64,000 nt of DNA from Paenibacillus sp. ACRRX (GTDB lineage: Bacteria; Bacillota; Bacilli; Paenibacillales; Paenibacillaceae): the NCBI RefSeq assembly GCF_022346885.1, contig NZ_JAKRNK010000010.1, positions 62,001 to 126,000 of the forward strand. Direction: 5' to 3'. The notes beneath the pieces were generated by a model. That model saw only the letters and a list, made by a program, of their open reading frames with translations. It was not told the DNA's origin and did not search any database. This document shows positions 8,883 through 18,004 of the stretch, one piece after another. The position numbers and the translations under genes are program-made. Every line of letters begins with the position of its first letter. The first letter of the stretch is position 1.

Positions 8883-10376
8883 TTACAGTTCCATCTCTCT
8901 GAGTGCAGCGGCCATTGGAGCGTATACCTGCTCGTACCTGGCTGCATACAGCATATGACGTGCTGCATCAGGGTCAATCCGCGCAACTCCTCGTTGCTCG
9001 ATCAAGCCCTGAAGCTCTGTCGCGCTGCCAATATACCCCGTGCCGATTAACGCGGCATAAGCTGCCCCTAAAAGGGTCGCTTCATCAACTGGAGGAACAA
9101 TGAGTGTAGCGTTCCCTACGTCAGCCTTCATTTGCAGCCAAGATCGGATCCGCGTTCCACCCCCAACAGCACGAATTTCCCGAATCGTCTCGCCGGATAC
9201 CTGTTCTGCACTTCTGCGAATCATTTCTAGCTGATACGCCGTGCCCTCACATACGGCCCGTACCAGTTCTGCCTTGCCGCTAGCATAGGACAATCCAATA
9301 AAAGCAGCACGTGTCTTAGAGTTCGGATAAGGCGCTCCACTGCCTGAAAGATAAGGGAAAAACAAGGCTTGACCAGGTCCATCAGGCACGTCAGCCATCA
9401 GGGCTTTCATTTGATCATATGTCAATGCATCGTCAGCCAACTGCTTGCGAATCCACTCCAGAGCCCCACCAGAAGCCGCATTCCCTCCCATCCAAAACTG
9501 ATAACCGGGTACGACATGGAAACCGTAGGATAACCCAGTATCAAATTCCGCTTGCCCCAGATGACGGGGCTTCATTAAGCCCACCAAAGTCTCAGCCGTT
9601 CCCATGGAAGCAAATACGTCACCTGGATGCACCGCGCCTACTGCCAAAGATGCGCACACATGATCGTGGCCGCCAATCGCCACTGTCGTTCCTTCCCCTA
9701 GCCCAAACACGTTTGCCAGCTCAGTCGTAACTGTGCCAAGCGGGCTGCCACTTGGCAGCACTTGAGGGAACAGGCCCTCTGGTAGACCAAACTCTTTCAG
9801 CCATTCCATATCCCAGCATTCATGACGGATATCATAGGCAAAAGTACGTGTTGCCAATGTTGGATCACATGCCATTACACCACTGAGTCGATAAGCGATA
9901 AAGCCAGACATCGTCAGCCATACCGCGTCGTTGAACATGCTTGCGTCTTGATCATGCAGCCACATCAGTTTAGGCAGGCCATGCTTAAATGATAAATGCA
10001 ACCCTGAACGCTGGAATAATGCAAGTGGGGCATCTGACTGCCGGATTCGTTCCGCTTGTGGTGTCGAGCATGTCTCGAACCATGGCAGACAAGGTGATTG
10101 AACTTTTCCAGTTGACCGATTGACAAGTAATCCGCTCTCCGCCATACTGGCGATGCCGATCGCCGCCACCTGGGAAACACCCGTCTGTGCAAGTACTTCC
10201 TTTATCATCGCTGCGACGTCATTCCACAATTGCTCCGGATCATAGACAGAATATCCTTGCCCAGTCTCGATGACAGTCGTTGGACGGCTGGAGATTGCCA
10301 GTACACGTCCTTCCTCATCAAATAATCCTACTTTGCGATTGCTTGTTCCTAAGTCTATTCCCATCATGTGCACCAC
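8883..10376 (-). CDS. FGGY-family carbohydrate kinase
   Basis: An ATP-dependent sugar kinase of the gluconokinase/xylulokinase/fuculokinase superfamily, about 497 aa. Visible parts are the N-terminal phosphate loop GIDLGTSNRKVGLFD, the second actin-like domain start GGHDHVCASLAVGA, and the C-terminal VGGGTRIRSWLQMKADV with the adenosine-site glycines. The frame is open from an ATG at 10397, but GGAGG lies downstream of that ATG, nine bases before a GTG at 10376. I take that GTG as the start. Neighbours (sirtuin, amidohydrolase) do not reveal the substrate, and it ends in its own terminator. Confidence 0.85.
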   Translation of the reverse strand: MVHMMGIDLGTSNRKVGLFDEEGRVLAISSRPTTVIETGQGYSVYDPEQLWNDVAAMIKEVLAQTGVSQVAAIGIASMAESGLLVNRSTGKVQSPCLPWFETCSTPQAERIRQSDAPLALFQRSGLHLSFKHGLPKLMWLHDQDASMFNDAVWLTMSGFIAYRLSGVMACDPTLATRTFAYDIRHECWDMEWLKEFGLPEGLFPQVLPSGSPLGTVTTELANVFGLGEGTTVAIGGHDHVCASLAVGAVHPGDVFASMGTAETLVGLMKPRHLGQAEFDTGLSYGFHVVPGYQFWMGGNAASGGALEWIRKQLADDALTYDQMKALMADVPDGPGQALFFPYLSGSGAPYPNSKTRAAFIGLSYASGKAELVRAVCEGTAYQLEMIRRSAEQVSGETIREIRAVGGGTRIRSWLQMKADVGNATLIVPPVDEATLLGAAYAALIGTGYIGSATELQGLIEQRGVARIDPDAARHMLYAARYEQVYAPMAAALREMEL

Positions 10377-10502
10377 TTGCCAACTCCTCCGTTTCATAAA
10401 TCCACTTGAAATTAAGTATTGGTTACACTATTCATTAATTTGATAAAGAAATAATCCTTCTATAAGAACTGTTGTCGGTTCACTATGGCCTGAAATTACC
10501 CC

Positions 10503-11289
10503 TTAAGATTTGCTCATGTAAGCATATGCATCTTCAAGCAGTTGTCCCATCGGATCGCGAAATATAGCGACTGCCTCGTGATCCATAGCTGTAGGAGTTC
10601 GATTCATAAGTACGATCCCTGCACGTCTCCCCATCTGCGCAAAGCTTGCAGCCGGTTGGACCGACAACGACGTTCCTCCGATTATCAGCAGGTCCGCTTG
10701 CTGTACATGATGGATAGCACGTTCAACGACAGCATCATTTAACGTTTCCCCATAGAGAACAACATCCGGCTTTAAGACGCCGCCGCAATCCGGGCAATTC
10801 GGTATAACTGAGGTGGAGTCCAATACGACAGATAGATCAAATCGTCTATGGCAGCTTAAGCAGTCGTTCCGGTGGACGGAACCGTGCAGTTCGAGCACTT
10901 CAGTGCTGCCAGCAGCCTGATGCAGACCATCGATATTTTGCGTTATAATCGCCTTTAGCTTGCCAGCTTGCTCTAACCGAGCCAGTGTACGATGTGCTCC
11001 GTTAGGCTTGGCATGCGGATGGAGCAGCTTTACGCGATAGAATGTATAGAACATCTGGAGGTCCCGCTCAAAAAATGGACGGCTCACCATCACTTCCGGA
11101 GGATGAGGAAAGTCTGATTTCTCTTCAAATACGCCTCCTGCAGAGCGGAAATCCGGTATACCGCTCTCCGTAGAAGTTCCAGCTCCCCCGAAAAAAACGA
11201 TCCGCTTGCTTCCACTTATCAAGTCAGCCAGCTTGCGGACCTGCGCTTCGTAAGTTCGCGCTTGGTTGGAAGAATGATCCTGTTGGGTC
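10503..11289 (-). CDS. NAD-dependent protein deacylase, sirtuin family
   Basis: Removes acyl groups from lysines using NAD. The NAD-binding segment GAGTSTESGIPDFRS, the TQNIDGLH segment with the catalytic His following in ELHGS, and a zinc site of four cysteines (CLSCH and CPDCGG) are all present. At about 262 aa it is slightly longer than B. subtilis SrtN. The start codon is GTG with AAGGAGG seven bases before it (GTG at 11289-11291). It is a single gene with a 126-base gap before the downstream kinase. Upstream lies a 1.6-kb gene-free repeat region. Confidence 0.92.
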
Positions 11290-11563
11290 ACATCATGACC
11301 TCCTTATGACAAATATACTCCTCTAAGTATACATGGGATTATTATATTGCGAAAATAGCGGGGCAGCTTATCGGAGGCCTGGGGATAGACTTAATACGCA
11401 ACAGTATCTACGTGTTTTGACTGGTGTTCTTACATCGAATCGCGGACAAAATACAACAAAAATGTTAGATCAAGTGTTAATGGTGATAATAGTTTCCATT
11501 TGTTCGAACACGGGTGAAGCTTGCCATGTCAGCTGATCGGTAAACTCCGATACACACGCAGCT

Positions 11564-12899
11564 CTTACCTTGCTCACCTTTCCTGCACTTCTTGCACTTC
11601 TCACTTTACTTACTTTGCTGACTTTACTTACTTCGCTTACCTTGCTCACTCTTTTTACCGTTCTCCCTTCTCATCGCACGCCCGCATCTGTTAAGCTTGT
11701 TTTGCCTGCTTATATTGGCGATTCGAACTCTCTTTCTACTCGTTAAGGCTGATTTTGAGACTTATTCGCTTACATGCTGCACACGCATTTACTTCCCATT
11801 CCTCCCGTTCTTACCGTTCTTCCCCTTCTTGCCCTCCTCACCTTGCTCAACTTGCTCATTTTTCTAACCTTTCTCATCCCTCATCGCATGCACTCCATCT
11901 GTTAATCCCGTTTTGCATGCTTATATTGGCGTTTCGAACTCTCTTTCTACTCGTTAAGGCTGATTTAGCGGCTTATTTGCTTATACGCTGCACACGCATT
12001 TACTTCCCATTCCTCCCGCTCTTACCGCTCTTGCCCTTCCCACTTTCCTCACTTCTCATCGCGCGCCCCCCATCTGTTAAGCTCGTTTTGCATGCTTATA
12101 TTGGCGATCCGAGCTCTCTTTCTACTCTTTAAGGCTCTTTTTGCTGCTTATTTGCTTACATGCCGCACATGCATTTACTTCCTGTGCCTACCCGCACTTA
12201 CTATTTCTTGCCCATCTTGCCCTTCTCACCTTGCTCAACTTCCTCACTTCTCATCGCACGCACCCCATCTGTTAAGCCCGTTTTTCCTGCTTATATTGGC
12301 GTTTCGAACTCTCTTTCTACTCTTTAAGGCTGATTTTGCGGCTTATTCGTTTACACGTCCATACGCATTTACTCCTGTGCTTATCCGCGCTTACCATTTC
12401 CAGTACTTCTTGCACTTCTCACCTTGCTCAATCTCATCACACACTCCCAATCTGTTAAACCCGTTTTACCTGCTTATATCGGCGATTCGAACTCTCTTTC
12501 TACTCGTTAAGACTGTTTTTACGGCTTATTCGTTTATATGCCAATCGTATTTACCTCCTGCGCTTACACATATTTATCATTTCTGATGTTTATTTCATCA
12601 ACCTGCTGACCTCTATTACTTTTTCTTTCTCTTATTTTTCTACTTTTATTACCTTTCTCGCCTCCCCCACCTTGCTTACCTTTCTCATTTTTCTTACCTT
12701 TTTTAACTTTTCCTATCTTGATTACCTTTTTAACTTTACTTACTTTTCATACTTCACTTACCATGCTCACCAATTTTTCTTACCTTGCTCAATCTCATCA
12801 CACACTCCCAATCTGTTAAACCCGTTTTGCCTGCTTATATAGGCGTTTCCAACTCTCTTTTTGCTCTTTAAGGCTGATTTTGCGGCTTATTCACCTACC
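11564..12899. repeat. gene-free array: six ~108-bp blocks separated by 9-bp degenerate repeats
   Basis: No credible gene lies between 11292 and 12909. The stretch holds six copies of a conserved block (about 11688-11796, 11899-12008, 12074-12182, 12269-12375, 12452-12559, and a shortened copy at 12813-12899). Each starts CTGTTAA and contains GCTTATATTGGCG, CTCTCTTTCTACTC and GGCTTATT. Block starts are 175-211 bp apart, except the last gap (361 bp, about two periods). Between blocks the sequence keeps a 9-base period, consensus CTNACNTTN, clearest at 11564-11662 and near 11800-11870 and 12650-12780. Overlapping open frames (125 and 164 codons) just reflect the repeat and lack ribosome binding sites. 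Confidence 0.85.
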
Positions 12900-12909
12900 C
12901 CTGTACGCA

Positions 12910-12963
12910 AAATAACCTCATCCCAATCAGCAAAGTAATACTGCTGTCGTAACGAGGTTATTT
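12910..12963 (-). terminator. terminator after the ferredoxin oxidoreductase genes
   Basis: On the minus strand AAATAACCTC pairs with GAGGTTATTT, with an inner CAGCA/TGCTG stem, 15 bases after the porAB stop. Confidence 0.6.
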
Positions 12964-12977
12964 CTGTAGTTTATCGA

Positions 12978-15284
12978 CTACAAGTTAGGGTTGTCATGTT
13001 TAGCTTTAAGTGCATTCCAGCGTCGCTCCACTTCCTGCTCAAACGACAGCAGTGCTGCGGCATTTTCAGACTTGGCCATGTGGCGAGTCTTGCCCATCTT
13101 ATTTAACCACTCCAAAAGAGGCACTTTCTTATTCTTATCTTCAGGATTGTACGTAATATTAGTAATACCGTGCTCCACTTCATACAATGGGAAGAAGCAA
13201 GAATCTACGGCTGAATTGACAATATCTGTGCCAAGCTTGTCATCAGAAAGCCAGTTTAACGGACAAGCAATTAGAATCTTGCCATAGACAAGCCCTTCAT
13301 GCTGCGCGTACCACTGCGCCTTTGCTGCCTTTTTCACCAAGTCCTGCGGAAACGATTCGCTTCCCGTAAACACGTATGGAATATGAGTCGCAGCCATAAT
13401 TTGCGCTGTATCCTTATGATGGAACAGCTTGCCTTTCTGAACCGAGCCGACGTTGGACGTAGACGTCCGATGTCCAAGCGGAGTCGAGTACGACTGCTGC
13501 GCGCCCGTGTTCATATAACCTTCGTTATCATACTCTAAAATAATCATCTTATGATTACGCAGCGCAGCACCTATTGCAGGCCCCATCCCGATGTCCATAC
13601 CACCATCGCCAGTTACCATAACAAATGTAAAATCGTCAGCCAAATTGAGATGATCCAGTTCACCACGCCGTTTCCGCTCCCAGAACATCTCGACTACACC
13701 AGACAACGTGGCCGCCCCATTCTGGAACAAATTGTGGATATAAGTAGCTTTGTGAGCTGAATACGGATAGCCTGTCGTTACAACCATTGCACACCCAGTA
13801 TGGAATAAAGTTACGATATCGCCTTCAATTCCCTTAAAGAACAATTCCAAACCAGAGAATATGCCACAGCCAGGGCAAGCGCCATGTCCAGGGGCAATAC
13901 GTTTTGGCTTCCGTGTAAGATTACGCAGCGGCGGAATACGAACGTTAAGCTTGCCGCTGGTCTCGTCCGGCGTGACCTTAATCAGCCCTGTGTTCAGATC
14001 CTCATATTTCATCGGCTCCAGCACGCGCTGTGGTGCTTTGGATGCCTCACCCGGTGTATGGCCGTGATAGTCAAATGGTTTTTCCACCACGCCAGTGTCC
14101 GCCGCAGCAATAGCCGCTTCAAACAATGCATGCCCATCCTCGGCATAAAAGTCCTTGCCCCCGAGGCCATAAATACGTCCCACTACGAGCGTATCGCGGT
14201 TATTATACGTCATCAGGGCTGACTTAATCTCCAGCAGCATATTGCCCCCATGTCCGCCGTAAGCGTCAGCACGATCCCCTACAGTGATCGCCTTAACATG
14301 CTTCAGTGCCTCAGCAATCTCTTTGGCAGGAAACGGCCGGATCATGTTCGGCGAGATGGAGCCTGCCTTAATTCCGCGTCCACGCAATTCATCCACGACA
14401 TCCTTGATGATTTCTGCGGATGAGTTCAGCAGGAACACAGCAACTTCGGCGTCCTCCATCCGGTATAGATCAAGCATAGGGTAATCGCGCCCTGTTAATG
14501 CGTAGTATTCCTTGCGAATACGTTCAAATACTTCACCTGCTTTATACATTGCCATCGACTGCTGATAGCAGTTATTAATATAATCAGGTTCGTTCATGTA
14601 CGGTCCAACCGTAATCGGATTGTTGCGATCCAATGTATCAGCAAAGCCAGCCATCGGCTTCTCGCCTACAAACGTAGCCACATCCTCGCGTTTCGCAAAC
14701 GTCTGCACTCGACGCTTCTGGTGCGACGTAAAGTATCCGTCGAATGCCACCAGCACAGGCAAGCGAACCTCTGGGTCCTCCGCTAGCTTCAACGCCATAA
14801 TGTTCATATCATATACGGCTTGTGGATCTCTGCACAATAAAGTAGGCCAGCCTGTATTAAGGGAGAAGTACAAGTCGGAATGATCTCCGTGAATATTAAG
14901 CGGGCCTGACACCGAGCGGCATACCAAGTTCATCACCATCGGGAACCGGGTACCTGACTGGACGGGCATCTGCTCTAACATGTACATGTACCCGTTCGCA
15001 CTTGTTGCATTAAAGACTCTTCCACCTGCCGTGGAAGCGCCATAGCATATACCAGCTGAGCCATGTTCGCCGTCAGCAGGAATTAACTTGATGTCATGCT
15101 GTCCGTTAGCCTTCATCAGATCCAGAAATTGCGCCACCTCGGTTGATGGCGAAATTGGATAGTAACCCATGATGTGATAATTGATTTGATGTGCTGCATA
15201 AGCCGCCATCTCGTTACCGGATTCGTACACCATCCGTTGTTCCACGGTCCCTATCTTAACTTCTTTATCATATTCGATTGCCAT
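12978..15284 (-). CDS. 2-oxoacid:ferredoxin oxidoreductase, fused alpha-beta subunit
   Basis: 768 aa. Residues about 20-400 are the alpha subunit (pyruvate:ferredoxin oxidoreductase domains I and II: YPISPSTEVAQFLD, then SPNMIRPFPAKEI). Residues about 470-740 are the thiamine-diphosphate beta subunit. The beta part holds the CPGCGI cluster cysteines and TGDGGMDIGMGPAIG followed by the Mg/TPP-binding NEGYMNTG. With the gamma-delta protein upstream it would oxidise pyruvate or another 2-oxoacid to the acyl-CoA, reducing ferredoxin. The ATG has AAGGGGGA upstream. The 200-base gap to the gamma-delta gene holds a 12-bp microsatellite. The exact substrate cannot be fixed by eye. Confidence 0.88.
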   Translation of the reverse strand: MAIEYDKEVKIGTVEQRMVYESGNEMAAYAAHQINYHIMGYYPISPSTEVAQFLDLMKANGQHDIKLIPADGEHGSAGICYGASTAGGRVFNATSANGYMYMLEQMPVQSGTRFPMVMNLVCRSVSGPLNIHGDHSDLYFSLNTGWPTLLCRDPQAVYDMNIMALKLAEDPEVRLPVLVAFDGYFTSHQKRRVQTFAKREDVATFVGEKPMAGFADTLDRNNPITVGPYMNEPDYINNCYQQSMAMYKAGEVFERIRKEYYALTGRDYPMLDLYRMEDAEVAVFLLNSSAEIIKDVVDELRGRGIKAGSISPNMIRPFPAKEIAEALKHVKAITVGDRADAYGGHGGNMLLEIKSALMTYNNRDTLVVGRIYGLGGKDFYAEDGHALFEAAIAAADTGVVEKPFDYHGHTPGEASKAPQRVLEPMKYEDLNTGLIKVTPDETSGKLNVRIPPLRNLTRKPKRIAPGHGACPGCGIFSGLELFFKGIEGDIVTLFHTGCAMVVTTGYPYSAHKATYIHNLFQNGAATLSGVVEMFWERKRRGELDHLNLADDFTFVMVTGDGGMDIGMGPAIGAALRNHKMIILEYDNEGYMNTGAQQSYSTPLGHRTSTSNVGSVQKGKLFHHKDTAQIMAATHIPYVFTGSESFPQDLVKKAAKAQWYAQHEGLVYGKILIACPLNWLSDDKLGTDIVNSAVDSCFFPLYEVEHGITNITYNPEDKNKKVPLLEWLNKMGKTRHMAKSENAAALLSFEQEVERRWNALKAKHDNPNL

Positions 15285-15413
15285 GGGTCCTTATCCCCCT
15301 TTAATCGTTCTGCTGTATGCTTCTATTTCCAATTCATATCGTCCAATCATCATCCTGAGTAGTTGTCCGCTACATAAAATAGGTGCCGTCTGTTCACCTA
15401 AAAGATCTTCATC

Positions 15414-15445
15414 GTTCTGTTCTTTGTTCTGTTCTTTGTTCTGTT
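15414..15445. repeat. 12-bp tandem repeat in the por intergenic gap
   Basis: GTTCTGTTCTTT occurs 2.7 times without error between the two oxidoreductase genes. The rest of the 200-base gap shows only the porAB ribosome binding site. Confidence 0.8.
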
Positions 15446-15485
15446 AATCTATATGTGTAATATATTCATCAATATGTGAAATCGT

Positions 15486-16487
15486 CTAGATTAGCGTAAA
15501 ATGGTGCGGCATCCGATGCTCGTCAGCGTAACCGTCCTCTTCACGCGCATCTGAAAGCGCTTCCGTAGGACAAGCATATACACATTTCAAGCAGCCCTTG
15601 CAGTATTGATAGTCGATGCCTTGCAGAAACATCTGTGGGCGCCCTTTCTTGTCTGGCTTCTCTTCCCATACAAAGCAGAAATCAGGACATACATTGTCAC
15701 AAGCTGCACAGTGAATACATTTATCATCTGCAAAATGCGGCATCATGCCCGCGCGAGAAATGCTCAAGTCTTTTAATATCGAGTTACCCGGGTTCACAAC
15801 CACACCGCCGATCGGCTGCGTCTCGTATCCCAATACAGGCGTATCCCAGCGCACGGCCTTTGGCAGCACAATACCTGCTGCTATAGGAAAAGCACTGAAC
15901 TTTACTTCATCATAGCCGCGTTGGAAGGTGTTCAATGCTGGTTGGACCGACTGAGGATACTTCTTCTCCAGCGACTTGCGGATTACACTTTTCATCTGTT
16001 CCGCATCCAAAAAGTCACACAAGCGGAACATGGCGCCTAGCATCGCCATATTGGCCCGATTCTTCTCCTCAAGTGCAATGCCAGTTGCATCAATAACGGC
16101 GATATTGCCCCCAGGCAAGCGCAGCATTTCCAATAATCGTTCTGGTGTTTTTGCAGAGTTGACCAGTACAAGACTGTCCTCTGTTACGCCGCTTGTTACG
16201 TTTACCGTCTTGTAAAGCGCTTCATGAAATATACCTACAATATGCGGGCGTTCAACCGGCGTCGTATCTCGAATAAGTGTGTCTGGCATACAAAAACGAA
16301 TGTGTGCTTTCACCGGGGAGCCCTTCTTCTCCGAACCATATGACGAGAAGCTGACACCATTTAATCCGCTGCCGGTAACCCCTGCCTCCGCCAGCATCTT
16401 GCCAGCCAGATTGGCACCTAACCCTCCTATGGATTCAAGTCGAATCTCGAAGAAGCCAAGCTCATTCACTTTGGGCAATGTGATCAT
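15486..16487 (-). CDS. 2-oxoacid:ferredoxin oxidoreductase, fused gamma-delta subunit
   Basis: 333 aa. The first about 190 residues form the gamma (CoA-related) domain (IRLESIGGLGANLAGKMLAE, GSEKKGSPVKAHIRF). The last about 80 carry two 4Fe-4S ferredoxin motifs, CIHCAACDNVCP and CKGCLKCVYACP, that relay electrons from the TPP subunit. AAGGAG stands nine bases before the ATG. It is the first gene of the two-gene por operon. A CRP/FNR-like palindrome lies about 190 bases upstream, which would fit anaerobic control. Confidence 0.88.
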   Translation of the reverse strand: MITLPKVNELGFFEIRLESIGGLGANLAGKMLAEAGVTGSGLNGVSFSSYGSEKKGSPVKAHIRFCMPDTLIRDTTPVERPHIVGIFHEALYKTVNVTSGVTEDSLVLVNSAKTPERLLEMLRLPGGNIAVIDATGIALEEKNRANMAMLGAMFRLCDFLDAEQMKSVIRKSLEKKYPQSVQPALNTFQRGYDEVKFSAFPIAAGIVLPKAVRWDTPVLGYETQPIGGVVVNPGNSILKDLSISRAGMMPHFADDKCIHCAACDNVCPDFCFVWEEKPDKKGRPQMFLQGIDYQYCKGCLKCVYACPTEALSDAREEDGYADEHRMPHHFTLI

Positions 16488-16535
16488 GTGGTGGATCTCC
16501 TTTCCGATCTCCTATGCCTAAATAGGCCAGGAATA

Positions 16536-16690
16536 TTAATATCTTATATCATTATCTGTCTGCTGCATGAGTTTCCGAACTTCTGCACACGTGCCAGGAG
16601 ACGCTCCGCAACGAGGACAGGTCAAACCAAATTGTAATAGACTGACAAAATGGTAACCCAAATACGCATTTGGTAGTGTGATTCAAGTCA
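16536..16690 (-). pseudogene. small Cys-rich open frame or gene remnant in the por leader
   Basis: Between the FNR-like site and porG one minus-strand frame reads ...FGLTCPRCGASPGTCAEV and then a charged helix, ending at TAA 16536-16538. It looks like the end of a zinc-finger-type protein. It has no ATG near its beginning and no clear ribosome binding site, so it is a remnant or at best a TTG-started small protein. I do not recognise it. Confidence 0.3.
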
Positions 16691-16692
16691 CG
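16644..16692 (-). promoter_or_regulatory. CRP/FNR-type operator and possible class II promoter for por
   Basis: TGTGATTCAAGTCACG at 16677-16692 fits TGTGA-N6-TCACA in nine of ten defined positions. On the minus strand a TACCAT hexamer begins 30 bases after the centre of symmetry, the -10 position for activation from -41.5. B. subtilis Fnr uses this same consensus. The site could also face rightward, toward TAATGT at 16716. Confidence 0.45.
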
Positions 16693-16820
16693 TGTTGACG
16701 ATTACACTATGTCGGTAATGTGAAAATGAAGAAGTCAAATTTTGAAATTCCTAATTGAAGAAGACTGGGACGATGCTATTTTGCGTTAACATAGAGGCTT
16801 TAGATGGGGTGGAGGACTAC

Positions 16821-16895
16821 GTGCTCATGCCTAATATTCAAAAAAACGCTCAAATTTCCACCTGTGTTGGATCATCGAAGCGTCTTGCAATGTAG
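16821..16895 (+). CDS. possible small ORF divergent from por
   Basis: A 24-codon frame starting at GTG 16821 (or ATG 16827) with GGTGGAGG just upstream. It is the only rightward frame near the FNR-like site with a good ribosome binding site. The short product has no recognisable features, and coding is not established. Confidence 0.25.
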   Translation: MLMPNIQKNAQISTCVGSSKRLAM

Positions 16896-16992
16896 TAGAA
16901 CGATAGATGGACTGCTACATTCCTTATAATTATTAGTTATTACTCTTATGCATTATTCGACGTAGTGAATCGAATTCCTGCTCCGTTTCTCT

Positions 16993-17337
16993 TTATATTA
17001 CCGAGTTCAGCTTCCTCACCAAATCTACCGCGAAGCGCTTCAGCTCATCTGGCGGGTAATGGCGGGTCACTGTTTCATGCAGCAGTTGATATAAGCAGTT
17101 GATATACCTCTGCCATTACAACAACCCATTGCGACTGCCTCTCACATTACAGCATACGCGAATAAACCTTTGATCTGGACATGCCATTCCACACCGCTTA
17201 CTGGATGCTCCCGTAATCATGGATCCGACGCACACAAGTCGTGTAAGCTCGCTTGACGTGTCCTTATGACCCAAACTGTCCAGCGTATGATCCATGCCTG
17301 ATACATTACCATCCATATAAAAGCTCATGTCTGCCAC
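16993..17337 (-). pseudogene. decayed gene with a 13-bp duplication
   Basis: The minus strand ends in a convincing C-terminus (LLHETVTRHYPPDELKRF, then a VRKLN helix, stop at 16993-16995). Upstream it runs into a different frame at an exact tandem duplication AGCAGTTGATATA (plus strand 17081-17093 and 17094-17106). Removing one copy joins MAEVYQ directly to LLHETV. Further upstream more stops and frame changes appear, up to about 17337. The family was not recognised. Confidence 0.5.
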
Positions 17338-17609
17338 TTAGCTGCCCCTTTGGAACAATGGGCTTAAGTCCTATAGCCTATGATATGCTTTGCTATATAC
17401 GATGGTCACTAGTATATTTAAATACACGCTTAAAGTCCGTAAAATACACTTTGGCCAAAAAAGGATACGGAAAGTATGGAGGGTACACCCGTATCTATAG
17501 AATGCAGCTGGATTATAAACTCTTTCTTGCTCATCTGGGCCTATCGTGGCATTTATCATCCCAAATCAGATCACCAGCCATAATTCGAATAGAAAAGGCA
17601 AGCAGCTGC

Positions 17610-17912
17610 TTATCTAATTTTCTCGCTTTGCATCATTTTCTCATAACGATCTACCGTCATCACCAGCGTTGCACGCTCTATATCGTCATGATTAATCCCG
17701 AGCCGCTGTCTGCATCCATATCTACAACGCAGCCGCTCGCAGAACGTGATCGTCCTACAGCACTCCTGCCGCAACTCATTGCGCTCAAGCATTCGCTGCG
17801 TTTTCAAGACTAGTCGCAATTTGACGTTCACGTTTCTGTGCCCGCAGTATCTGAATGCTATTGTTAACTTTATGGAGCAGTATTGGGCATAGTTGAAGAC
17901 ACCTACGATCAC
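17610..17912 (-). pseudogene. further decayed coding sequence
   Basis: Coding-like pieces occur in different minus-strand frames: HKVNNSIQILRAQKRERQ in one, and RLGINHDDIERATL then a short acidic/basic tail in another, with stops between. No intact start or family is visible. The interval 17338-17609 holds only short fragments of this type. Confidence 0.3.
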
Positions 17913-17925
17913 ATAAGTAAGGACA

Positions 17926-17964
17926 ATAAAGCTGACCCCCCGATAATCGAAGAGTCAGCTTATG
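17926..17964 (-). terminator. terminator-like hairpin after KDPG aldolase
   Basis: On the minus strand TAAGCTGAC pairs with GTCAGCTTTA around a 16-base loop, 40 bases after the kdgA stop. The following tract TATTGTCCTT is only moderately T-rich. Confidence 0.5.
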
Positions 17965-18004
17965 GACATTGCAGTCTAATTATAGAAGAGACTGATCCCT
18001 GATC

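Noticed and set aside
11755-12586. Long plus-strand open frames in the repeat region
   Set aside because: The frames shift between copies, have no ribosome binding site, and translate only the repeat (FRTLFLL-like); they look like by-products.
17253-17813. 186-codon plus-strand frame
   Set aside because: Composition is unlike protein, and the better coding signals in this stretch are minus-strand fragments.
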